DNA of 64,000 nt from Leifsonia sp. ALI-44-B (GTDB taxonomy: Bacteria; Actinomycetota; Actinomycetes; Actinomycetales; Microbacteriaceae): assembly GCF_001984125.1 (NCBI RefSeq), contig NZ_MTQL01000006.1, positions 558,001-622,000 on the forward strand, written 5' to 3'. Under the pieces are notes generated by a model. That model was not told the origin of the DNA, searched no databases, and worked only from the letters and a program-made list of their open reading frames with translations. Shown here piece after piece: positions 50,095 to 58,718 of this stretch. Position numbers and translations under genes: made by a program. The first letter of the stretch is position 1. Each line of letters begins with the position of its first letter.

Positions 50095-50466
50095 ATGGCA
50101 TCCACGCAGACCGCAGGAGCCGGCCGGTCGGCACGCTCCACACAGGCCGGGCGGGCTGCCGCATCCGGCGCTGCTCACGTGACGCGTTCCGCCGTATCGA
50201 GCGACGCCTGGGCGCAATCGATCGAGCGGGTGGCACAGGGCCGACGTCCGGCCGTCGTCAGCGGGCTCGACCTGAAACCGGTCAACGCGTCATTGTGGCG
50301 CGCGACGGCTCCCGATGGTCACGTCGTCGGCCATATCGAGCAGACGTTCTCGGCCGAGGGCGAGCTGTTCGTGGCCAAGCGCTACGCCCCGCATCGTTCG
50401 GCTTTCGTTGCCCTCGGCGAATTCTGGCAGCTGGCCGACGCGGCCGAATGCCTGCGCAATTCGTGA
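50095..50466 (+). CDS. Uncharacterised small protein
   Basis: 123 residues. An Ala/Ser/Gly/Arg-rich N-terminus of ~40 residues precedes a compact C-terminal region (SLWRATAPDGHVVGHIEQTF...VAKRYAPHRSAFVALGEFWQLADAAECLR) that looks like a small folded domain. CGGGAGAA lies upstream of the ATG. I do not recognise the family. Good codon use and ribosome-binding site support a real gene; function unknown. Confidence 0.65.
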   Translation: MASTQTAGAGRSARSTQAGRAAASGAAHVTRSAVSSDAWAQSIERVAQGRRPAVVSGLDLKPVNASLWRATAPDGHVVGHIEQTFSAEGELFVAKRYAPHRSAFVALGEFWQLADAAECLRNS

Positions 50467-50585
50467 GCGATTTTCGAGACCGCCGTCGGCACCCCTCGGG
50501 GCGGCCCAGACCCGCCGTTACGGGGATCGGCGACACGGCGGCGCGCATCCCGGCTCGCGCCCGTTCGAGAAAGTAGTCTGCCGCC

Positions 50586-51602
50586 ATGCAGTGGTGGAAT
50601 GAATTCGTTGCCTGGCTGACCGCGTCAGAGACCAGGCCTGTCCTTTTCAGCGCGGCGGTCATCGCCGTCGCCATCATCGTCGCGGCGCTTCTCGCGTCCG
50701 GCATCACTAAGGCCGCCGTGCGACGCCTCGTCGCCCAGCGGGATCGCGAGATGAAGGCAGCAGCTATCGCAGCGCTCGTCGACGCCTCCACCGAAGCCTC
50801 GGTGTGGTACTCGCTGACGCCCGGCGAGCAGGTTCTCGCCGACCGCGCCGTGGGTCAGGCCGACATCCACATTCGCCTCCTTCCCATCAAGGGTGCGCCG
50901 CTGGCCGCCAACTGGGCCGCGCACCAGCTCGCCGAAATGAAGCGCAACTCGTCGACCTTCGGCTATGAGCTCGAGCCCGTCGTCACCGAGTTCCGCGACC
51001 GTCTCGTCGAATGGCAGAACAAACCCGGCCGCGCCAAGAAGATCTTCGAGGCCGACCTCGAGCGCTGGCGATTCGAGAACACCGAGAACGAGCGTGCGCT
51101 CATCTCCGAGCAGGACAAGTGGTCGGCCAAGCGTCACCGCGACGAGCACACCGACGACACCTCCACCACGAAGGCTTCGAAGAAGTCCTCGTCCACGGCC
51201 GACGATGATGTGTACCGCGACGACGAGCGTGTCGTCGCCGTACCCGCGGCGGCGGCTTCGACCGCGGCCGGATCAGCGCCGGAATCCGACAACGACTCGG
51301 CCAGCACTCGCGCCGCTGGCTCCGCATCCACGTCCCCGGCTGGCGACACGAGCACCGACCGCGAGACGACCGAGTCCTCCGCCACACCAGTGTCGGCTCC
51401 GGCTGAAAGCGCAGCCACCGGGACATCCGCATCGGCCGCACCCGCATCCACTACGGCATTGCCCGCAACCCCCGCGGCGACCGACCTGCAGACCCAGAAG
51501 CTCATGGACGACGTTGCCGCTCTCGACGCGCAGCTCGCCGCCGTCCGCAAGGACGACGAGCACGACGGCCAGGTCGGCGACGCCGGCCAGCGCACCGCCT
51601 AG
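50586..51602 (+). CDS. Single-pass membrane protein with disordered acidic C-terminal half
   Basis: 338 residues. One membrane helix (VLFSAAVIAVAIIVAALLASG, about 20-40) precedes a ~140-residue cytoplasmic domain containing DREMKAAAIAALVDASTEASVW and a Trp/Arg/Glu-rich helix (FEADLERWRFENTENERALISEQDKW). The rest is Ser/Thr/Ala/Asp-rich and probably disordered, ending in a short helix (LMDDVAALDAQLAAVRKDDEH). No enzyme motif is seen. It may be a membrane-tethered scaffold; this is inference. It is closed by a strong terminator. Confidence 0.75.
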   Translation: MQWWNEFVAWLTASETRPVLFSAAVIAVAIIVAALLASGITKAAVRRLVAQRDREMKAAAIAALVDASTEASVWYSLTPGEQVLADRAVGQADIHIRLLPIKGAPLAANWAAHQLAEMKRNSSTFGYELEPVVTEFRDRLVEWQNKPGRAKKIFEADLERWRFENTENERALISEQDKWSAKRHRDEHTDDTSTTKASKKSSSTADDDVYRDDERVVAVPAAAASTAAGSAPESDNDSASTRAAGSASTSPAGDTSTDRETTESSATPVSAPAESAATGTSASAAPASTTALPATPAATDLQTQKLMDDVAALDAQLAAVRKDDEHDGQVGDAGQRTA

Positions 51603-51629
51603 GCACGAACCCCGCCACACCAGACGCAC

Positions 51630-51669
51630 GAAGAAGGCGCCCTCCCCACTCGGGACGGGCGCCTTCTTC
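51630..51669. terminator. Bidirectional terminator before nadE
   Basis: GAAGAAGGCGCCC and its complement form a 13-base stem around 14 bases; the GAAGAAG/CTTCTTC ends give U-rich tails on both strands for the converging genes. Confidence 0.85.
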
Positions 51670-51705
51670 TGTGCGTTGGTCGGTGTGTCTCGTTCGGTGC
51701 GACGC

Positions 51706-52527
51706 TCAGCGCCACCACTCATCGGCCGGCGACACGGGAACCGTGCGCTTGTGCCGCGTCGCCGCATACCGGGCCTCGATGGCCTCGGCCACGGCGGGCT
51801 CGACGTCGCGACCCTCGAGGAAATCATCCAGGTCGGCGTAGACCAGCCCTAAGTTGTCCTCATCGGTCTGGCCCGGGTTCTCGTCGAGCAGATCGGCCGT
51901 AGGGGCCTTCTCGTACAGGCGGGCCGGCGCGCCCAGATGGCGCAGCACCGCCGCGCCCTGACGCTTCGTGAGACCGCTGAGGGGCAGGATGTCTGCTCCC
52001 CCATCGCCGAATTTCGTGAAGAAGCCCGTCACGGCCTCGGCGGCGTGATCCGTGCCGACCACGAGATACCCGTACTGACCGGCGAGGGCGTACTGCGCGA
52101 TCATCCGAGACCGTGCCTTGACGTTGCCCTTGTTGAAATCGGTGATGTTCTCGCCCGTGGCGTCGCGGAACTCATCTGCAAAACCCTCGACGGCGCGATG
52201 AATGTTGAAGACCACCTGGCGGTCGGGCTGGATGAACGACAGCGCGAGCTGGGCATCCTCCTCGTCGGCCTGCACCTGGTACGGCAGGCGAACGGCGATG
52301 AACGACGCCTCGGCTCCGGACTCTCGGCGGCGTTCGACAGCGAGCTGGCAGAGACGGCCCGCGAGCGACGAATCCTGGCCGCCGCTGATGCCGAGCACCA
52401 GCCCGCCGGCCCCCGTCGTCTCGAGGTAATCGGTCAGGAAACGGACCCGGCGCTCGACCTCCGCGGCCGGATCGATCTCGGAGCGGACATCCAATTCGGC
52501 AATGATCTCAGCTTGACGTTCACGCAT
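51706..52527 (-). CDS. nadE: Ammonia-dependent NAD+ synthetase
   Basis: 273 residues, the short form without a glutaminase domain, so it uses free ammonia to amidate deamido-NAD. The PP-loop SGGQDS is at 48-53, and [40 protein letters not shown] and the Lys/His-rich C-terminal motif KRTVPVSP are conserved. Minus-strand, with the D,D-carboxypeptidase homologue upstream of it across 57 bases. Confidence 0.96.
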   Translation of the reverse strand: MRERQAEIIAELDVRSEIDPAAEVERRVRFLTDYLETTGAGGLVLGISGGQDSSLAGRLCQLAVERRRESGAEASFIAVRLPYQVQADEEDAQLALSFIQPDRQVVFNIHRAVEGFADEFRDATGENITDFNKGNVKARSRMIAQYALAGQYGYLVVGTDHAAEAVTGFFTKFGDGGADILPLSGLTKRQGAAVLRHLGAPARLYEKAPTADLLDENPGQTDEDNLGLVYADLDDFLEGRDVEPAVAEAIEARYAATRHKRTVPVSPADEWWR

Positions 52528-52584
52528 GCGACCAATCTACTCCGCGACGCGGCGGCCGACGCCTCGAACGAGACTAAGGCTGCC

Positions 52585-53838
52585 TCACTTCCAGGAGGCG
52601 ACCAGCTCCGCGATCACGGGCACGGGGTGCGACAGGCGCCACAGCGGCCCGGGGTCGGGCAGCGACGCTCCGAGCAGCGCCGGGGCATCGCGTTCGGCGC
52701 CCGCGGCCGTCACGGTCGCCGTGCCGATGCGCTGGCCCTTCGTCGCGATCCGCACCTCCTCGAGCGTCACGACGGGTTTGGCCGTGTCGGTCTTCCACAC
52801 CATGCGCGGCGCGAGACGTCCGGCCACCACGTCGGCCTCGCGCCCCCAGGCCGAGGTCACGGTGCCGAGGACCGTGCCCGCGGGCAGCGGCGGCGCGATC
52901 TGCACGCCGGCCTGCGCCGAGTCCATGAGCGCCCGCACGCTCGCCTCCAGGCTGTCGTAGTCGGGCTGCCCCACGTAGGCGCCGTAGAAGGTGAGGCTCT
53001 GACCCTCTTTGGAAACCGTCGCGGCGTAGAGGAAGCTGACGCCCGCGGCATCCGTGTAGCTGCGCGAGAGGCCCGTGACACCGAGGTCGGCAAGGTAGGC
53101 GGTGGTGTTGTCCACGCCGCGCCGGGATGCCAGAGCCGTCGACGGGTTAGAGACGATCGCCGAGATGGCCTCGTTATCGTCGGCCAACTGGGCGATGCGC
53201 GCGAGATCGGATGCCGTTGCCACCGACTGATCGGACAAACCCGTCGCGTCGGCCAACGTCGTGTTCTGCATACCGTTTTCGCGCAGCCAGGCGTCGGCCT
53301 GGGTGACGAACTCCTCGGTGCTGCCGAACGCCCAACGCGCCAACGAATCGGCATGGTTGTTCGACGAGCCGAGCAGCAGCGCCTGCAGCATCTCGAGCTG
53401 CGTCCAGTTCTCGCCGAGGAAGACGGGCACCGTGCGCGCGCCGTTCTTCGCGTAGTCGGTGTAGGAATCGAAGTCGGCGCGCCCGATCGGGAGCGTGGCC
53501 CCCTGCTCGCCCGCGCCCAGCGGATGCTTGTCGAGCACGACGAGCGCCGTAATGACCTTGACCGTGCCGGCGGCCGGCAACGGGTCGGACGTGCCCGCCG
53601 TGGCGATGGGCTCATCGACGCCGGCCAGGGTCACGGCCGAGGAACCGGTTTCGGGAAGTGCGACAGGTGTGCCCGCGACGTCGCTGGTCGCGGCGGCGGC
53701 GGGTTCGAACGTGGCGGCCGGCAGCGGGCCGATGAGTGTGGCCGGGCCATAGAGGCCGACGGCCAGGATGACGAGGGTTCCGAGCGGGATTCCGATGATG
53801 CGGCCCCACCGCGCACGGGGTCGGTAAGAGGCACTCAT
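52585..53838 (-). CDS. D-alanyl-D-alanine carboxypeptidase homologue (S11), catalytic motifs degenerate
   Basis: 417 residues. One N-terminal membrane helix (GIPLGTLVILAVGLYG) leads to an S11/PBP5-like extracytoplasmic domain. The SxxK motif position reads Gly91-Thr-Val-Lys94, so the nucleophilic Ser is missing. SxN is kept (Ser159-Asn-Asn161). The KTG position in GLSRSYTDAAG reads Ser-Arg-Ser (258-260). Two of three penicillin-binding motifs are lost while the fold is preserved, so it is probably a non-catalytic peptidoglycan-related protein. There is no frameshift or stop; codon use is normal. Confidence 0.85.
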   Translation of the reverse strand: MSASYRPRARWGRIIGIPLGTLVILAVGLYGPATLIGPLPAATFEPAAAATSDVAGTPVALPETGSSAVTLAGVDEPIATAGTSDPLPAAGTVKVITALVVLDKHPLGAGEQGATLPIGRADFDSYTDYAKNGARTVPVFLGENWTQLEMLQALLLGSSNNHADSLARWAFGSTEEFVTQADAWLRENGMQNTTLADATGLSDQSVATASDLARIAQLADDNEAISAIVSNPSTALASRRGVDNTTAYLADLGVTGLSRSYTDAAGVSFLYAATVSKEGQSLTFYGAYVGQPDYDSLEASVRALMDSAQAGVQIAPPLPAGTVLGTVTSAWGREADVVAGRLAPRMVWKTDTAKPVVTLEEVRIATKGQRIGTATVTAAGAERDAPALLGASLPDPGPLWRLSHPVPVIAELVASWK

Positions 53839-53873
53839 GTGGTCAGAGTAACCGGATGACCGGGCGTGGGCGT

Positions 53874-54317
53874 TTAGCCCCACCCGAGTTCGTGCAACTT
53901 CTCGTCGTCGATGCCGTAGAAGTGGGCGATCTCGTGCACCAGGGTGACGTGGATCTGGTCGCGCAGCTCGTCGAGGTCGCGTGAGATGGCGAGGAGGGGT
54001 TCGCGGTAGAGGATGATGCGGTCGGGCATTTCGCCGAAGCCGTACTGGCCGCGCTCCGTTAACGCGACGCCGTCGTAGAGGCCGAGGAGGTCGAGCGAGC
54101 CGTCTTCGGGGCGGTCCTCGACCACGAAGACGATGTTGTCGAGGCCGTCGACCATGTCGTCGGGAAGTTCGTCGAGTTCGTCGACGACGAGCTGTTCGAA
54201 GGGTTCCGCTGCAATGTCGAGGGGTTCGAGCGCTTCTGCGTCTGACTCGGGGACGTCGGCGCCGCTGTCGTCCTGCGCCTGTTCGTCGCCGTCTTCGAAA
54301 CCGGGGTGCGTCGACAT
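53874..54317 (-). CDS. Zincin-like metallopeptidase family protein
   Basis: 147 residues. The HEXXH motif is seen in VTLVHEIAHFYGI near residue 127, followed by DDEKLHELGWG, the signature of the small bacterial 'metallopeptidase family/DUF1025' zincins. The N-terminal ~45 residues are acidic and disordered. Targets are unknown. It starts ~35 bases upstream of the carboxypeptidase homologue's leader and may share its transcript. Confidence 0.85.
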   Translation of the reverse strand: MSTHPGFEDGDEQAQDDSGADVPESDAEALEPLDIAAEPFEQLVVDELDELPDDMVDGLDNIVFVVEDRPEDGSLDLLGLYDGVALTERGQYGFGEMPDRIILYREPLLAISRDLDELRDQIHVTLVHEIAHFYGIDDEKLHELGWG

Positions 54318-54421
54318 CGGAGCCTCCGGTCACATGCGTGCGGATGGGGATCGATCACCCGGCCGAGACGCGAACGCGACCCGCCGGAACCAGATCGAAT
54401 CTGGCCGTGAATCCTACTTGG

Positions 54422-54494
54422 GGTGAGTAACGGGGCTTGAACCCGCGACCTCCTGAACCACAATCAGGCGCTCTACCAACTGAGCTATACCCAC
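54422..54494 (-). tRNA. tRNA-His (GUG)
   Basis: Cloverleaf on the minus strand: acceptor GTGGGTA/TACTCAC (one G-U), D arm TAGCTCAGTTGGTA, anticodon loop TTGTGGT-like with anticodon GTG, T arm GGGTTCAAGCCCC and discriminator C. A G at 54495 supplies the encoded G-1 typical of tRNA-His. Confidence 0.95.
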
Positions 54495-54543
54495 CATGCG
54501 CGTCTGAATCCCTCTCGGGCTCGAACGCAACTAGAAAAGTGTA

Positions 54544-55164
54544 TTACATATCCAGAGCGAACTTGTCCACACTCGCCTGTGCGGCGATTTTCGCCTCGTC
54601 GCTCGAGGGGCCGGGGTCGGCCACGAACACGGCGTGGCGGTAGTAGTCGAGCTCGCGGATCGACTCGAGGATGTCGGCAAGCGCGCGGTGGCCGCCGTTC
54701 TTCGAGGGGGCATTGAAGTACACACGCGGGAACCAGCGCTTGGCCAGCTCCTTGATCGACGACACGTCGACGTTGCGGTAGTGCAGGTGCGCGTCGACGC
54801 GCGGCATGAACTTGGCGAGGAACGCGCGGTCGGTGCCGATGCTGTTGCCGGCCAGCGGGGCCTTCAGCTGGTCGGGCACATGCTTGAGGATGTACTCGAG
54901 CGTTTCGTATTCGGCCTCGGCCAGGCTCACGCCATTCGGGATCTCTTCGAGAAGCCCCGAGGTCTGGTGCATGGTCGTCACGAACTCGCCCATGTTCGCC
55001 AGCGCCGAGGCATCTGGCTTGATGACGATGCTGATGCCCTCGTCGACAGGCTTCAAGTCGAAGTCGGTGATGACCACGGCGATCTCTACCAATTCGTCGA
55101 CGGCGAGGTCGAGGCCGGTCATTTCACAATCGATCCACACGAGGCGGTCTGTAACGCTACCCAT
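54544..55164 (-). CDS. orn: Oligoribonuclease
   Basis: 206 residues, DEDDh exonuclease that degrades 2-5 nt RNA and pGpG to mononucleotides. Motif I is WIDCEMTGLD (Asp12, Glu14), further acidic residues lie in SIGTDRAFL, and the HxxxxxD motif is HRALADI. It directly precedes tRNA-His, a pairing often seen in actinobacteria. Confidence 0.96.
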   Translation of the reverse strand: MGSVTDRLVWIDCEMTGLDLAVDELVEIAVVITDFDLKPVDEGISIVIKPDASALANMGEFVTTMHQTSGLLEEIPNGVSLAEAEYETLEYILKHVPDQLKAPLAGNSIGTDRAFLAKFMPRVDAHLHYRNVDVSSIKELAKRWFPRVYFNAPSKNGGHRALADILESIRELDYYRHAVFVADPGPSSDEAKIAAQASVDKFALDM

Positions 55165-55205
55165 GCTTCGATCCTAGTGCGGGCCCCGGACATAGGATTG
55201 AGCGC

Positions 55206-55424
55206 GTGACCGTGACCCTCGCCATCCTGCTTCTCGTCAACGCCGTCTGGAACGCCATCGTGTGGCCCAAGTTCTACAAACGCGTCAGCAAAGATGCACG
55301 CGCGCGGGATGCCGCGGGCAAGCCGACGAAGTTCCTGATCGTGCACGCCGTGCTGATCGGCATCTCGCTTCTCATCGCCCTCGTGTCGGCCGTCTTCGGC
55401 GTGATCGGCCTCGTTCAGGCCTGA
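55206..55424 (+). CDS. SCO4848 family small membrane protein
   Basis: 72 residues: an N-terminal hydrophobic segment (LAILLLVNAVWNAIVWP), a basic loop (KFYKRVSKDARARDAAGKPTKF) and a second longer helix region. It matches the SCO4848 family, consistently found next to orn in actinobacteria. Function unknown. GTG start. Confidence 0.85.
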   Translation: MTVTLAILLLVNAVWNAIVWPKFYKRVSKDARARDAAGKPTKFLIVHAVLIGISLLIALVSAVFGVIGLVQA

Positions 55425-55465
55425 GACCGCCTGGCGGCTGCGATAACCTGGAGGGGCAACCCTTC

Positions 55466-55538
55466 GCCTCCGTAGCTCAGGGGATAGAGCAGGAGCCTTC
55501 TAATCTCTTGGTCGCAGGTTCGAATCCTGCCGGGGGCA
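55466..55538 (+). tRNA. tRNA-Arg (UCU)
   Basis: Cloverleaf: acceptor GCCTCCG/CGGGGGC with one U-G, D arm TAGCTCAGGGGATA, anticodon loop CTTCTAA (TCT, arginine), T arm AGGTTCGAATCCT and discriminator A. The anticodon stem has a C-T mismatch next to the loop, a small irregularity. Decodes the rare AGA codon in this GC-rich genome. Confidence 0.93.
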
Positions 55539-55570
55539 CGATTTTTGTGCGGCGAGTATCGCCATGCACC

Positions 55571-56257
55571 TCAGTCGGTGCGGATGACGGCGTCGGCGCG
55601 GGCTCGATAGTCGGCTCGCGCCAGATAGTGCCGCCACTGTGCGTCCCACATCTCCCAGTGCTCGTCGAAGGTGCCGGCATCCCGGTCGAGGGCGCGGCGC
55701 TTGCGCGTCACGTCGGATGCCTCCACCCACACGAGCACCGTGGCGGGGTCGTCTGCCCAGCCGCTGGCCGCGCCGCACCCCTCGACGATGAGCGGATGTC
55801 CCGGCGGAATGTCGCGCCATCCGGCCGACGCGTCGGCTGCCCAATCCCAGAGTGTGTGGCCCGAAGGCTCGCCGTGACGCCAGGGGGCCAACACATCGCG
55901 CGCCAGGATGGTGGTTGCCTGCTCGAGTCCGCTCCAGCCCGGGTAGATCTCATCCATGCGAATGAGGATGGCGCCCGTGTCGGAGAGCGAGGCGTGCAAC
56001 TCGTCCGCGAGCGTCGATTTGCCCGAGCCGCTGGGGCCGTCGATGAGGAGCAGCCGCGCGGCCGGCCCGGGCGGTGTCGACGACGAATGGGTTGTCGATG
56101 GCGGCGCAGAAAAGGTCGCGCCGTCCCCGAGGCGAGCAGATCGATCGTCCGGGGCCGCCGTCCAGGCAGCGCCGTCCCCGAGACGAGCAGATGGGAGATC
56201 GGGCATTGCCGCCCAGGCGCGCCGCACGAGATCTGCGAGGGAGGCGATGTCGGTCAT
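55571..56257 (-). CDS. P-loop nucleoside-kinase-like protein linked to the ykoEDC cluster
   Basis: 228 residues. The N-terminal ~65 are disordered and contain a 17-residue tandem repeat (SARLGDGA twice), encoded by 24-base near-identical copies at 56118-56141 and 56169-56192. The kinase fold has Walker A GPSGSGKS (74-81), IRMDEIYPGWSGLE as in uridine-kinase-like enzymes, a LIVEGCG strand and an Arg-rich lid (RKRRALDRD). Its start overlaps the ecfT stop by four bases, so it belongs to the thiamine-riboswitch transcript. It could phosphorylate the imported pyrimidine or thiamine, which is inference from context only; a generic AAA/uridine kinase role is the alternative. Confidence 0.8.
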   Translation of the reverse strand: MTDIASLADLVRRAWAAMPDLPSARLGDGAAWTAAPDDRSARLGDGATFSAPPSTTHSSSTPPGPAARLLLIDGPSGSGKSTLADELHASLSDTGAILIRMDEIYPGWSGLEQATTILARDVLAPWRHGEPSGHTLWDWAADASAGWRDIPPGHPLIVEGCGAASGWADDPATVLVWVEASDVTRKRRALDRDAGTFDEHWEMWDAQWRHYLARADYRARADAVIRTD

Positions 56258-57075
56258 GAGCCTCCCAGGATGAAGTTCCAGGTGCCCGCCGAGATGCTGA
56301 CGACGACCGCCGCGGCGGCGATTGCCGTGCCGATCAGGATGAGCACGGCATCCGCTCGGTGGAAGCGTGAGACGCGCGCCCAGGTGCGCGGGATGGTCGA
56401 GCCGAAGCCGCGGGCCTCCATGGCCGTGGCCAGCTTCGAACCGCGCCGGATGGCGAGCACGAGAAGCGCGATGCTCTGACCCGCGAACCGGCGCAGGCGG
56501 CCGGAGTCGGCGACACCGCGTGCCCGACGCGTGAGAGCCAGGGATCGCCAGTCGTCGACGAAGAGGCCGACCATGCGCAGGCCGGCGAGGGCACCGAGGA
56601 CGAAACGTGCAGGGAGCTTCACGATCTGGGCGAGGCCGTCGGCCAGATCGGTGGGGTCGATCGTGACGAAGAGGACGACAGCGGGCAGGGCGATGGCCAC
56701 GATGCGCAGGGCCGTTGCGACGCCGATCGCGATCGAGCCATCCGTGACGTGCAGGATGCCGAACTGCACGTAGGTGGCACCGGACGCCTGCCCGTAGAGC
56801 ACCATGCTGAGCCCGGCGAGCGGCGCGGCCAGCCAGATGGGCAGGGTGCGGCGCCAGAATTGGCGCCAGCCGAGGCCGGCCCAGCCGAGAAGCGCGAGTT
56901 CGAGGAGGAGAGCGACGGTGGCCGAAAGCCAGTCGAGCGTGAGGACGAGGGCGAGGCTCAGCGGGATGGTGGCCGCGAGTTTGGCGACCGGGTTGACGCG
57001 GTAGATGACGGGGCCGGGGCGGGTGCGTTCGGCGGGGTGCTGCACGCGTGCCGTGGCGGCTGACGGGATTGTCAT
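56254..57075 (-). CDS. ykoC: ECF transporter transmembrane component EcfT (YkoC-like)
   Basis: 273 residues, CbiQ/EcfT family. An amphipathic N-terminus (GPVIYRVNPVAKLAA) and about five membrane segments are followed by coupling helices with two Ala-Arg-Gly motifs: RRARGV and MEARGFGS, which contact the ATPases. The start overlaps the ATPase gene's stop by four bases (ATGA). It is the membrane scaffold that joins the substrate-binding YkoE to the fused ATPase. Confidence 0.93.
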   Translation of the reverse strand: MTIPSAATARVQHPAERTRPGPVIYRVNPVAKLAATIPLSLALVLTLDWLSATVALLLELALLGWAGLGWRQFWRRTLPIWLAAPLAGLSMVLYGQASGATYVQFGILHVTDGSIAIGVATALRIVAIALPAVVLFVTIDPTDLADGLAQIVKLPARFVLGALAGLRMVGLFVDDWRSLALTRRARGVADSGRLRRFAGQSIALLVLAIRRGSKLATAMEARGFGSTIPRTWARVSRFHRADAVLILIGTAIAAAAVVVSISAGTWNFILGGS

Positions 57076-58718
57076 GCGATCACTCCCCCGAATCGCTCGT
57101 CCGTTCGCAGGACGGCGGACGATGCGCGCACCTCGAGGCGCCGGTCGGCCAGCACACGCACGAAGTCGGCGTCGTGGCTGACGGCCACGATCGAGGTACC
57201 GCCGTCGCGGAGTTCGGCGAGCAGGGCCACGAGTTCGCGCCAGGTGCGGGCATCCTGCCCGAAGGTGGGCTCGTCGAGCACGAGCAGGTGGGGCTCGGTG
57301 ACGAGGGCCGTGGCGACCGAGAGGCGCCGTTTCTCGCCGCCCGAGAGCGTGTAGGGGTTGGCCTCGGCCAGATGCGCGAGCCGCAGGCGCTCGAGCACCT
57401 CGTCGACGCGGTCGAGGATGTCGGCGGGCAGCGCCCGGCGTGAACGTCCGCCCGCGACGGCACGCGGACCCACCAGCAGGTCTTCGCGCACGGTCGACTT
57501 GAGGATCTGGTGCTCGGGGTCCTGGAAGACCATGCCGATGCGGCTGAGGAGCTCTCGCGATCGCCAGCGGTGGGGTGAGACATCCACACGGTTGTCGCCC
57601 CGGAGCAGGTCGCTCGCGGTCACTGAGCCCACCTGGGGGGCAAGCAGGCCCGCGAGAGTGAGGGCGAGGGTCGATTTGCCGGCGCCGTTCGGGCCCTCGA
57701 TCGCGAGGAGTTCTCGGTTGCGCAACTCGAGCGCGAGATCGGTCTGCACAGGATGCTGGCCGGGGCGCCCGACGGACAGGCCGATTGCCCGCAGCAACAC
57801 GCCCTCGTCGGCACCAGCACCAGAACCAGCGCCAGCGCCAGAACCCGCACCAGAACCCGCGAAAGTACCAGCACCAGTAGCGGAGCCCGAAGAGATGCCC
57901 GAACCCGTTCCCGGCTGGGTACGCCGCACGGGAGCCTCGGGGCGCCACCCGGGCACCCACACGCCCGCGTCGCGTAAACGCTCGGCCGTCGCGGCATCCC
58001 CCAACACCCGCTCGATCGAGCCGTCGGCGCTGACGCCACCGTTCGGTTCGAGCACGACGACACGATCGACGACCGAAGCCCAGGTGTCGACCCGGTGTTC
58101 GATTACGACGAGCGTCGCGCCCGTGCGCTCGAGCACGCGCGTCACGGCATCCCGCACCTCGGCCACCCCCGCGGGATCGAGATTGGCCGTGGGCTCGTCG
58201 AGCAGCAACAGCCCGGGATGCATCGCCAGCACCCCGGCCAGCGCGAGCCGCTGCTTCTGCCCGCCCGACAACTGCGACGTCGGATGATCGAGCGCCACGT
58301 CGAGCCCCACCGCATCGAGCGCCCAAGCGACACGTCGCCAGATCTCGTCCCGGTCGACGCCGAGGTTCTCGCAGCCGAACGCCACGTCGTCTCCGACGCG
58401 CGCCAGGATCACCTGCGAGTCCGGGTCTTGCAGCACGAGACCCGCACGACCGCGCACGGCGGCGGGCAGCATCCCATCGATCAGAAGTGAACCCCGCGAT
58501 TCACCCTCATCGGCGGTGTCGCCGAGCACGCCCGCCAAAGCATGGATGAGCGTCGATTTGCCCGCCCCCGACGGGCCGAGCAGCAGCACGCGCTCCCCCG
58601 GCTCGATCGACAGGTCGAGCCCATCGACCGCCCACGCGAGCCGACTGGCGTGCCGGAACGCCCAGCCGCGGGCCTCGACCCCGGCCGGGCGGACCGACGC
58701 CGTCTTGTCGTCAGACAC
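57072..58718 (-). CDS. ykoD: Fused double-ATPase ECF transporter subunit (YkoD-like)
   Basis: About 548 residues carrying two complete ABC ATPase domains, as in YkoD: Walker A GPSGAGKST (~48-56) and GPNGAGKST; signatures LSGGQKQR and LSGGEKRR; Walker B LLLLDEPTANLD and LVLDEPTFGQD; the D-P-D/E-x-Q loop as QDPDSQ and QDPEHQ. A Gly/Ser/Ala-only linker of ~35 residues (GAGSGAGAG-like) joins the halves, encoded by near-repetitive sequence about 57,805-57,890. The GTG start at 58718 overlaps the ecfS 3' end by eight bases; an upstream in-frame start is possible but Arg-rich. Confidence 0.92.
   Translation of the reverse strand: MSDDKTASVRPAGVEARGWAFRHASRLAWAVDGLDLSIEPGERVLLLGPSGAGKSTLIHALAGVLGDTADEGESRGSLLIDGMLPAAVRGRAGLVLQDPDSQVILARVGDDVAFGCENLGVDRDEIWRRVAWALDAVGLDVALDHPTSQLSGGQKQRLALAGVLAMHPGLLLLDEPTANLDPAGVAEVRDAVTRVLERTGATLVVIEHRVDTWASVVDRVVVLEPNGGVSADGSIERVLGDAATAERLRDAGVWVPGWRPEAPVRRTQPGTGSGISSGSATGAGTFAGSGAGSGAGAGSGAGADEGVLLRAIGLSVGRPGQHPVQTDLALELRNRELLAIEGPNGAGKSTLALTLAGLLAPQVGSVTASDLLRGDNRVDVSPHRWRSRELLSRIGMVFQDPEHQILKSTVREDLLVGPRAVAGGRSRRALPADILDRVDEVLERLRLAHLAEANPYTLSGGEKRRLSVATALVTEPHLLVLDEPTFGQDARTWRELVALLAELRDGGTSIVAVSHDADFVRVLADRRLEVRASSAVLRTDERFGGVIA

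Noticed and set aside
52585-53838. Interpreting the D,D-carboxypeptidase homologue as a pseudogene
   Set aside because: The frame is intact for 417 codons with normal codon use and conserved fold motifs. Loss of catalytic residues alone fits a pseudo-enzyme better than a decaying gene.
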